Origin: Amyelois transitella
Taxonomy: Eukaryota; Arthropoda; Insecta; Lepidoptera; Pyralidae
Reading direction: 5' to 3'
DNA length: 64,000 nucleotides
NCBI RefSeq assembly: GCF_032362555.1
Contig: NC_083522.1
Location: forward strand, 3,822,001-3,886,000
Position numbers and translations under genes: made by a program. The notes under the pieces were generated by a model. The model was not told the DNA's origin. It searched no databases and worked only from the letters and a program-made list of their open reading frames with translations. The stretch's first letter is position 1. Every line of letters starts with the position of its first letter. Shown piece by piece: positions 55,254 to 64,000 of the stretch.

Positions 55254-57032
55254 TTAACTAAAATGTTTATACACTAATTCAACAAGTTGTGCCTTTTTTA
55301 ACCCAGTCAAGGCAGGCAGTCCAGAAATATCTTTAGATTTTAATATTTGCTTCAACTGATCCACAGTGAACTTATTAACTCCTTGTGAGGAAATCTGAAT
55401 TTGTATCATTGATTCATCAATATCTGTTTTTGCTTTCTTACTTCTAACCTCATTGTCTTTAGAAGCTGTTCTTTTCAAAGGAGCTTCTCCGAATGGTCCA
55501 AAGAGTTCATCAAAGGCATCTTCTGGTAAATTTTGAAATGCCTCTGGTCTAGGTTTAGTTGTATCTTGAAAAGGTTCTACATCTTCTTCTGAAAGAGCAA
55601 TAGCTTCAATGTTTCTATATAGTGACTGCACCTTTGGATCTTCAAACATATCAGGCTTGTAATCAAATTGGATACTACTAATTATTTTCTTCATAACTGC
55701 CCTTTGATCATCAGAAATTGGTGTATTTGTGTCATCATCATCTATCAAAGGTATATTTCTGACATTTTCAACAAATGGGACATGTATAATGTCAAAACCA
55801 ATTTCCACATTTAAATTTAATGGTTGTGAACTAGGACACAATGCCACTATATTTGGTCTGGAATTCACTCGTGTACAGAGTATACAAATAGCAACCACAG
55901 ACATTTCTTTGCATGCTTGATGGAGTGCTTTAAATGCTGCAGTTGATCCTTCTATGTTATTTTCATTTGGAAACAAGAAATGTCCAGACTTGAGAAACCA
56001 CTTTTCTTTGCAAAGTATTCTGGCTGGTTTGAAACCTAAAAGTTTTAGAATGGGAGGACCAAATGGATTATCAATTGCCTTCTTTTCAGCATCTGTAAAC
56101 TGTATTCTTTCGCCACCATATTCCTGGTAATGGACAATTTCAGATTTCAGTAATGGCACAGCTTTTTTCTCAATATTGTCCTCTACATCCATGGGCTCCC
56201 CTTCTGGTGCCATCTCATCTGGCTCCAAGGAAACCTTCATAGTTTTATTCACTGTAGTGACAACAGCATTAGTATCTCTATTTAATTTTACTTTCTTTGG
56301 TTGGTAAGTGCTTTTCAATAATTTGTACACACCTACACCTATTTCAAAACCATTACCAATTTCAAAATTTAACTGGGCTACAGCCAGATTCCGATGAGAC
56401 TGTTGAAGAATTTCTTTTTCTATGTCTCTGCAGTCCCAAATAGGTTTTGGTATGACAGTTTTTGCATCAATAGCAAAGTTTTCATAGAATACATCCACAT
56501 TATAGATTTCCTCTGACAAGTTTATAATTTTAACTTCAGCACTGTACAAGCTGTCTGTATTTACTAAATCAGTTACTCGAGTGTAGGTGTACTTTTCATC
56601 AGACTTAGCTGGTGGGATATCTAATTTAGTCATCATTATAACAGTTCTAGATAGTAATTGTTTTTTGCACTTCTCAAACATATTACTGCAGAACCATAAA
56701 GCATCAGATAGTTTAAGTTCTGTGGCTTTTTCGAATTTAGTAATATCCAGTTCTAAAACTTTTTTATAATCAGCCAATGTTGGCGCAGTAAGGGGCATCG
56801 CTTCAATAATGTCTTGGAATGTTAAATTGGATGTATTCGGATTTTTAACTCCATAAAAACAAACACTGATGTACTGGGTGCTGGAAAGTCGTAGGTATTC
56901 TCGTAACATTCGGCAAACGGCTGTGTGAGCCAATTTAATTGCCTTTGTATCATTAAATGCATTTATTAAAATTATTGTTCCCGGAATACCTTTCCAAACG
57001 GTTTCCTCTTCATATTCGTCGTCTGATCCCAT
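55254..57032 (-). CDS. Ku70: Ku70 (XRCC6), DNA-end-binding protein
   Basis: Ku70 pairs with Ku80 to form a ring on broken DNA ends and starts non-homologous end joining; it also acts at telomeres. It is one uninterrupted 592-aa frame; human Ku70 is 609 aa. The N-terminal von Willebrand-like domain starts at about residue 16 (GTIILINAFNDTKAIKLAHTAV, and SDALWFCSNMFEKCKKQLLSRTVIMMT). The Ku core covers about 245-440 (GVGVYKLLKSTYQPKKVKL, KSGHFLFPNENNIEGSTAAFKALHQ). A linker follows with basic TASKDNEVRSKKAK. The C-terminal SAP domain is at about 555-592 (FTVDQLKQILKSKDISGLPALTGLKKAQLVELVYKHF). An intronless Ku70 next to intron-rich genes may be ancestral or a retained retrocopy; codon use gives no hint of decay. 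Confidence 0.95.
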   Translation of the reverse strand: MGSDDEYEEETVWKGIPGTIILINAFNDTKAIKLAHTAVCRMLREYLRLSSTQYISVCFYGVKNPNTSNLTFQDIIEAMPLTAPTLADYKKVLELDITKFEKATELKLSDALWFCSNMFEKCKKQLLSRTVIMMTKLDIPPAKSDEKYTYTRVTDLVNTDSLYSAEVKIINLSEEIYNVDVFYENFAIDAKTVIPKPIWDCRDIEKEILQQSHRNLAVAQLNFEIGNGFEIGVGVYKLLKSTYQPKKVKLNRDTNAVVTTVNKTMKVSLEPDEMAPEGEPMDVEDNIEKKAVPLLKSEIVHYQEYGGERIQFTDAEKKAIDNPFGPPILKLLGFKPARILCKEKWFLKSGHFLFPNENNIEGSTAAFKALHQACKEMSVVAICILCTRVNSRPNIVALCPSSQPLNLNVEIGFDIIHVPFVENVRNIPLIDDDDTNTPISDDQRAVMKKIISSIQFDYKPDMFEDPKVQSLYRNIEAIALSEEDVEPFQDTTKPRPEAFQNLPEDAFDELFGPFGEAPLKRTASKDNEVRSKKAKTDIDESMIQIQISSQGVNKFTVDQLKQILKSKDISGLPALTGLKKAQLVELVYKHFS

Positions 57033-58299
57033 TATACAGAAGATTTACTGAAATTATAAGGAATATAATGGATAAGCCATTCGATTATGTGCATGCCTTT
57101 TCCTGATACATTTTATTGAGAAAAATAATGTTATAGGGTTTATTTATATTAAATGGAATACATACCTAATGATTCTATTTTATCAAACAAAAACAATTTT
57201 TCCGCAACGAAAAAAACAAACACGCATAAACTTGTTTGGCAACTGTCAATGTCAAAAAATATTCAACTTTTTTTTTTCACTCTATAAGTAGGCAACGACT
57301 ATGCAGTGCACTAGAATACGACTACCATCTCTTTTGGGTAAATGGCGAAGTTGTAATTAAGAAAATAATCACTTTCAACTAGGGAAACAATTATTGTCCG
57401 TACTGGGTTAGGTTCTTGTTATCAGAGTCAAGAAGCTCAGATACTAGATACTGAATCAAGTGATCATTGGCTACATGCCTTAGCTCCACCCCAGAGAGGA
57501 CCCAAGATATCTCGGTTTTATCGCCTGGGCCAAATTTCATTAACTAGAAAAGTTGAAAAAGATAAAAGTATAAAACTAAGCTTAAAGTATCTGAATGGAT
57601 CCAAATGTACTGCACCCTAACACTTACAATACGTAAGTAATGATATTACTATATTACTATATTTTATAAGGACTAAGAATATACTTTATTTTATTAGCAC
57701 AGTATGTTCGTCTGACGTCTCTTCCACAAAAACCTTGGTTGGAAAGAAAGAAGAGGAAATAAATACCGCATTGGGACATACATAGACTAGTTTTTAAAAT
57801 TCCCACGGGAACGAAGCTTCCGTCACAAGAACAAACAAAGATTGTGTTTGTTTAAATGTAAGTTGCTATAAATAAAACAGGCGGTTTATGCAGGCAGTGT
57901 TCAACAGTTGTCAGAATAGCTGCCAAGATTTAGTTACCCTGAAGGTTCATGACCACGCGTCTGAATCTCAACAAGTTAAAAGTTTTATTACATATTTATA
58001 GATAGACATGTGGTATTGTGGTCCACTCTATCCATGTTATATTATCTATAAACGTTTAATTTTTGTTCATTTGGAGGAACCCTTTATGCTCGTATTAAAT
58101 TTAAAGGGAGAATTTAACCCTAGAACAAAAATTCAGTATTTTGGAAATATTTATCTGGGATAAACATTCATTTGCCCATAGGTTTTGCCATATTAAGTAA
58201 ATACAATGTCTGAACACTTGCATTGCATTCAGATACATTTAAATTGCATCTGTATATAACCTACCCAGGACAAGTAGGTGTGACAAGATAACCGCCGTA
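57033..58299. other. Intergenic between Ku70 and G-alpha-o
   Basis: It includes the Ku70 promoter side (57033-57300). I find no further gene. The DNA becomes markedly GC-richer after about 58300. Confidence 0.5.
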
Positions 58300-58647
58300 A
58301 CACGACTGACGTAGGGTGTAATTAGTGTGTCAGGGAGGCATGGGGCACCCGGCGCTGAGGAGACGACGTCCGATGGAACTTGCGCAGTAGTCGCGGCACT
58401 TCGCTTCTGCGCGACCCGTCATTCGTACGCGGGCTCACGCCGCGGCGCCACCTCGATAGAGAACCTAAAGTGTCCCTTTTGTAGTCGTTCATAAAAGGCC
58501 GACGTCGGACGGCCTTCCTAACCGCGTCCCGAGCACGCGTGCGCGAACGAACGCGTGCGCGGCGCCGACTGCGCGACGACGGGCCGCGAGCATGCTAGGG
58601 GCACGGCGCTGCCGCGCGTAGCGAGCCAGGCCGTGCGCGCCATCGCC
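58300..58647 (+). promoter_or_regulatory. GC-rich promoter and leader of G-alpha-o first exon A
   Basis: This is a dense run of CpG-containing sequence (CGCGGCGCCACC, CGCGCGACGACGGG) in an AT-rich region. It ends at the ATG at 58648. This is the likely 5' UTR and core promoter. I could not identify the start site. Confidence 0.5.
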
Positions 58648-58765
58648 ATGGGCTGTGCCTCTTCCGCCGAGGAGCGCGCTGCCATCGCGCGCAGCAAGCT
58701 GATCGAAAAGAACCTCAAAGAGGATGGCATCCAAGCCGCAAAGGACATCAAGCTTCTGCTCCTTG
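58648..58765 (+). CDS. Galphao: G-alpha-o first coding exon A (partial gene)
   Basis: This exon encodes [39 protein letters not shown] and one base of the next glycine codon, then the donor GTAATG. The Gly2 and Cys3 are the usual myristoylation and palmitoylation sites of G-alpha-i/o. The sequence ends exactly before the GAGESGKS nucleotide-binding loop that would be in the next exon, outside the window. Drosophila G-alpha-o is known to have two alternative first coding exons with the same difference pattern (MGC followed by two variable residues, then SAEERAA or similar). The second one is at 61127. Confidence 0.9.
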
Positions 58766-61126
58766 GTAATGGGGCTTTCTTCTATCTCTTTCTAGAGGGC
58801 GTGCGCGCGCACCACGCAACGGGCTCTATCGACTGCGACGCCGGCAAAAATAAATCATATCATTCGCGGCGAAATTATATTGTTTGATTTGGCCTGCATT
58901 AGATAAATCGACGTCATAAACCGCCATATAGGCATGGGCCACAAATATAGTTGGGTAGTAGGTAACTTAACCAAAAATGTTGGTGAAAGTAACATAAGCT
59001 TCAATTCAACCATGACTAAAAATATTGTGATTCGCCTAATGTGTTGTTCAGCAAAGAATTACGAATGAAGTCGTCATTTTCCTTTTAGATCAACAATTTA
59101 TTTACCTATCTCTGTGTACTGATGATCTTGGTTAAAAGCTCGTATGACAATTATGATCGTGAACGTTGTGGTTGATATAAAATATTGAGCGAATAAGATA
59201 CAGGCTAACTACACTTGTATACTACAGAATCTGAACAACTGTGTCATTATTCTCTCTTCTAAGATTTTGTTGCTGTTTTATCATCAATGGTATAAGATAT
59301 TTTATTTTTGAGGAAGAAGTTAAACTACTTAATACATAAACACACAAGTAAAATGTTCGGCTCCGTGTAAAAAGTTATTCTCGTTCCTGTAGGAATTTGC
59401 AAAAATCCTTGCAATGCTCCCTTGAAACGATTGAAGGCTGTTTTCTGTCAGTCAGTCAGCAGCTTAAATAATGTTTTTTAGCAACAATTCCTTTATGTTG
59501 ATTTGAAATGCAAAACGTCATTGGCCTAACTATTTACCTTCTACTGTTGTCTAATAAATGTATTTATTTTACTACTACTTACCACATAAGTAATAGTAAT
59601 CCGAATAGTACTATCATGATAAAATGCAGACCTTGAACCTAATGTCAAAGACTCTCAAAGAAAATATCTCAAGATATGTCCTACTGCTAGAACTCTTATC
59701 GCTTACTACGAGTATCTACTGCCATACTCACCTCCGTGAGATGAAACAAGCTTGCCAACGAGTACCTACTCGTACATCAGAGTGCTTTTATTTCCAAGCA
59801 GATTATTACAAGTGATTATCAAGTGAAAGTTCCTATGATTCTTGTGATTACTGAGTCTGTTTATTCTGTGAGGTATATAGATGAGATGGTGTAGTTTATG
59901 CCATGATATGAAATTACCAATGTGGCGTCGGTGGATGAGATGATGAGATTGCAAAGCTGTCAGTCCTAACCGTAGGAACTTAGCCGTAGGATTGTACTAT
60001 AGCGTGTGCGCACGTTGTCGACGTTGGCTTAATGCTATAGTAAAATCCTGCTTGTACACAGTCGGGTTTTTAAAGAAAGTAACTCCCAGCTGGTCTCTTC
60101 AAACTTTGCAGGGGAACTTTATCATATTGGGTTATGGTTGTTTACACAACTATTTGCTTTTTTGTACTTGTTTCCTCACGATGCGTTTTCACTCACTTCA
60201 TGAGGGTGAGAAAAGAGTGTCTATACCTACTGTCTTTAGAGTGGTGTAAACTATTGGCGTCAAACCGCGATAAAGAAAATCTAACTAAGCCGGACTTAGC
60301 TTTATGTAACCCTCACATTACCATTTACCTCACACACGTACTTTGATGGAGTCAATTTTGGTGGTGCACAGGACTTATTATGGCGTTGATGTACAGTTCA
60401 CACGCGGTACGAATTTCTGTGTAGATTTTAACTATTTTTTTCTTTGTACCTTTCGTTTAAAGTAAAAGCCAGTCAAAAAGTTTTAGAGTTCTACTCAGTA
60501 GTAGCCCAAGAAGTGTACATTGAGTGACTTTGGGCTCAACGAACTATTATGGATTTTAATTAAGGTTGTATCACTTTATATCAAAAAATTCATTATCAGC
60601 AAAAATCATAGACGTGCACAAAAATGCACAAAATAAAATTTTATATATTTGAACGCATTGCTTTTGTTCTCTCTCGTGTGTGAATTCCTTTTCACGCATG
60701 TGTGAGCGAGTTCGAACGAACAGACCCGAACGCACCCGAACGTCAGTCGAGCGGGGCGCGGTCGCCGTCACGGAGCGGAGTTGGCGCTTGTCATCCGGCC
60801 GCCATTATCTCGTATTTGAACGGATTCGTAAAATCAATTATAATTCGCGCTGTCGTTACGTGTTTATAGCGGAGGGTGCGGTATAGATTTGAGAAATTTA
60901 CTGAAGTGTGGCTGTTTCCTTTTCAAAAGTGCGTTATCCATACGTGGGAACAGTGAAAAGTGCTAACAGTTAGGTTACTGTGTTGGGTGCTATCGTTGTG
61001 TAGGGTGGCTCCGGTTGGTCCGGAGCGGCAGGACGCGTGTGGAGCGCATGCAGAGGGAGCGGTGAAAACGCGCCCGGCTGGGGAGTCGGCGCGGCCGGCA
61101 GCCAAGGCACTGGGACAACAGCCGCC
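58766..61126 (+). other. Interval between the two G-alpha-o first exons
   Basis: It is intronic for transcripts starting at exon A, and contains the promoter of exon B in its last few hundred bases. From about 60700 the DNA becomes GC-rich (GACCCGAACGCACCCGAACG, GAGCGGGGCGCGGTCGCC), consistent with a promoter and leader. No gene is seen otherwise. Confidence 0.5.
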
Positions 61127-61244
61127 ATGGGTTGCGCCCAGTCGGCGGAGGAGCGCGCGGCGATCGCCCGTAGCCGTCAGATCGAGAGGAACCTGAAAGA
61201 GGATGGCATTCAGGCTTCCAAAGATATCAAGTTATTGCTACTAG
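61127..61244 (+). CDS. Galphao: G-alpha-o first coding exon B (partial gene)
   Basis: The strong start context GCCGCCATGG precedes [39 protein letters not shown], and the exon ends in the donor GTACTT with the same phase as exon A (58648-58765). The N-terminus is nearly identical to vertebrate and insect G-alpha-o. Both exons must splice to a shared downstream exon starting with the P-loop, which is outside the window. Confidence 0.92.
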
Positions 61245-64000
61245 GTACTTATACTCGCAATTAACTTATGTCGGCGCATGGCCGCACCCTGCAAACGTTT
61301 TTCATTACCTACTTTCGATTATTCGGCTAAACATTTGATTAGTTAGTATTCCAATTAAGGTACGCTTGAATACTCTTATGACATGCATATTGATTATTGA
61401 ATAAGCAGTGAACAAATATTGGTAGCTTTCTCTTATTCTAAAGCCTTGGTTCAGATAAGTTGTGATCACACTCAATTCAGAACCATATAATGATTGAAGG
61501 ATGAAAATGATTCATCTGCACAACTAACATTTTCATGGCTATTGAAGGAGTTAACATCAGATCAATTAGCAAAATACAGCCTAGGCAGGTGCTTCTTCCA
61601 TGGGAGTGATTGACAACCAGTCAGTCTTCATTATCAAGTGGGTAGATATAAATATTGCAACCAATAAGAATATTCTCAAGAATTTTTTTATCTTAACCAC
61701 TAACATGAACTCTTTTATTCATATTATATGTGACAATGAGGTGATTGGATGCTTTTAATTACCTTTTCCAACTGGAAACCACTGCATTTGCAAAAGAAAG
61801 GAGTTTCATACCTATGAGGCAATGACGAGTGAGCTTGAAAATTTTAAATCAATTCTATCTGTATAAATGAATACCTGGCTGGATACCATGGCTTCACTGC
61901 TATGAGAACTTCTGAAAAAAGGAACCCATGAAGAAGAGAAACTACTTGAAGACTTTTCCTGTCTCCATGCCAATTATCATCATAATTCAGTCTAAACCAA
62001 AATACAAATCTATTTTCTTTATGATATCATTATGGATGTTTGAAAATCTCCACCTGATATTTGCACTCTGAATCACCACATCATTAATTGAAATTATAAA
62101 AATAGTAATTTGTATTTTCAAAAGCCACACCAGGTGTTTCATTATCAAAACAGACGGTACACTACCTTGATCTTGACTTGGCTCATTCACACAGTTATTT
62201 GTAACGGTTCACAGATGGTGACCATTAAACAGCCATTCTTACTTGCCAATTTGTTGTTAATTGGCTTAAATTTTGTTATTGTATGAATGTTGTAGAATTC
62301 ATTTATTGTTTTTGAAATTTATTTTTATGTTCAAAACAAATAGTAATTCTACTATTTTGGAAATTTATAAATATGCAAAATGCTTCATCAGTTGAACAGA
62401 TTGTAAATTTGTAGATGTTGGAATTTTTTGGGTTGGGTAATTACCTACTATTTATTATCACCCACACAAAGGCTCTCTGCTTAACCCAATGGTAGACTGT
62501 TAGATAATGCTATTGACATTAATTCTGCCTAGTGTAGGTACTTTACAAATTGTAATTGTTACAATAAAGAAAAAATAAATAAAATGAAATACCATACTTA
62601 AACTTAATCTTTAGCTGAATATTGTTAGTTTTATTTGAATTATAAGATACTCTGCACTCCCTGGTAGTGAGTATTTTTTGCTGCTAAGCCTCCCAATGTG
62701 CTTTATATATAATGCCCTCAAAATAAGACTATCAAATTAATTATTAAGAATCTATTTAAATCTTCAACCTCTTTCCCAAATTCTGAGGAACTTGGAATGC
62801 CATAATTGTTCTATTTTCTTGCAGCTTTCAGTGGGGCAATTCACAAACATTGATAAAACATATTTCTTGTCTATCTCTTCTAAATCATTAGGGAAAGAGT
62901 AAGAGGGAAGACATTGCCTTATCACCATAAATAGCCTCATTGATGGTATCTCCTTGATATTGAATACCTTTACCAATGACAATTACATATTAAGTAATTG
63001 CAAGTTTCTCGCTGTTTTGGGATACTCAATGTTGAGATCTTTAATTAAAACAAATACATTCATGGTTAAACATCCAAGACATCAATCTGTGAAGGTCATA
63101 TTTAATCTAAGCGTGACTTGAAATTGAACATGTTTGGGAATTTTGGATCAATGGCAAAAAATTTATCCAGATTACAGCAACTTATACTGTATAATATGTA
63201 ATAACATTTTCACTACTGAAAGCCTTTTATCTCTGTGCTCAATTTGTTCAAAATAGGGCCTGTACAAAACTAACATCTTTCGCGTTATCATCTAGTATAA
63301 ATTGCCAAATAAATGCTAAAAGTGGTACAAGTAATGAGTCCTTAAATTTAAAAAATTTAGTCATTAGTTACCATTTCATTGTACAGAGATGCCATTCACA
63401 GTGTCATGTTAGTCATCTCTAGCTAATTGTGTAATGAGTCACTTAACTATGTGTTTTCCCTTAGGTATCTTTACACAGGTTTGTTTTGATATGATTGGTT
63501 TAGTAATTCTTCATTATATTATGCTAACTACTATGTAATCATAATCATAATACCACTCTTTCACTTGTTCCAACTGCTTTTGATTTTGACAAATGATATC
63601 AACTTTTATGTAATATTTTGAACAGATTTGATAATAACCTTTTTTGTTTTGGTGGGCAATTTAGTTGGCAAAATATCCATTCCTTTTACATAGTTTAGTT
63701 TTTTTTACTTACATTGTAATATTGATGAAAACATTCAAGGACTTCGTGATGTACTTGTACCATGAGACTTCTGGGATAAAATCTTCCCACTTGCCATGCG
63801 ACTAGTGGGAAAATTTAATGGGACTGGTGTGACAGACAGCATAGTTCTACATTTGTCTGAAAAAAATATTTGAATCCTGACTTATAAGACTTTTGCCTTC
63901 CTACAATGAGGCATCAACAGCTCTCGTATTCTCAAGTTTGCTAAATGTGCCAGTCACATATCACTTGGTAGGTAGTTGATGGGAGTTAATTGAGTACCGA
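61245..64000 (+). other. Start of the long G-alpha-o intron 1
   Basis: No further exon is recognisable up to the window edge, and no GAGESGKS-coding sequence is present. The DNA is AT-rich and largely unique, with little repeat content. Confidence 0.55.

Overview
This window looks like nuclear DNA of an insect, most likely a moth or butterfly. The reasons are AT-rich non-coding DNA, host genes split into small exons with GT-AG introns, and many dispersed repeats of types I associate with Lepidoptera (SINEs, a Helitron-like element ending CTAG, hairpin MITEs). There is no operon structure. Gene models were built by joining exons whose splice signals and reading phases agree. In every complete model the exon lengths sum to a multiple of three.

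Layout. Bases 1-4640 are intergenic, with small hairpin repeats. PIGG, a GPI-anchor ethanolamine-phosphate transferase (12 exons, 998 aa), runs + from 4641 to 18430. A repeat-rich stretch follows (18431-26855). It holds a TIR element with a nested SINE, and a young, apparently whole Gypsy LTR retrotransposon (22090-26731) just past the 3' end of FKBP8. FKBP8 (403 aa) runs - from 31862 to 26856. Cdk5 (+, 2 exons) lies head to head with FKBP8 and tail to tail with a long small-heat-shock-protein gene (-). GINS subunit Psf3 (-) shares a short divergent promoter region with a very long Rap1/TERF2IP-like Myb-domain gene (+, 17 exons, 1612 aa). Next come TM2D3/almondex (+, 4 exons) and intronless Ku70 (-). 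The right end (58.3-64 kb) carries two alternative first coding exons of the G-protein subunit G-alpha-o; the rest of that gene lies beyond the window.

The genes are mostly housekeeping or neuronal and do not form one pathway. Two are linked by theme: the Rap1-like protein and Ku70, about 3.4 kb apart, both belong to families that act at telomeres and DNA ends.

The most unusual structure is in PIGG intron 5 (about 11010-12377). It is a tandem array in which the intron's own 3' splice site plus the first ~55 nt of exon 6 is repeated. This places ten near-identical splice acceptors in a row, and only the last leads into a complete exon. Other observations of note are a degenerate copy of PIGG exon 3, tandem copies of the FKBP8 tail split by the Gypsy insertion, a possible alternative FKBP8 last exon lacking the membrane anchor, and a SINE-like family of about 16 copies with 12-13 bp target duplications.
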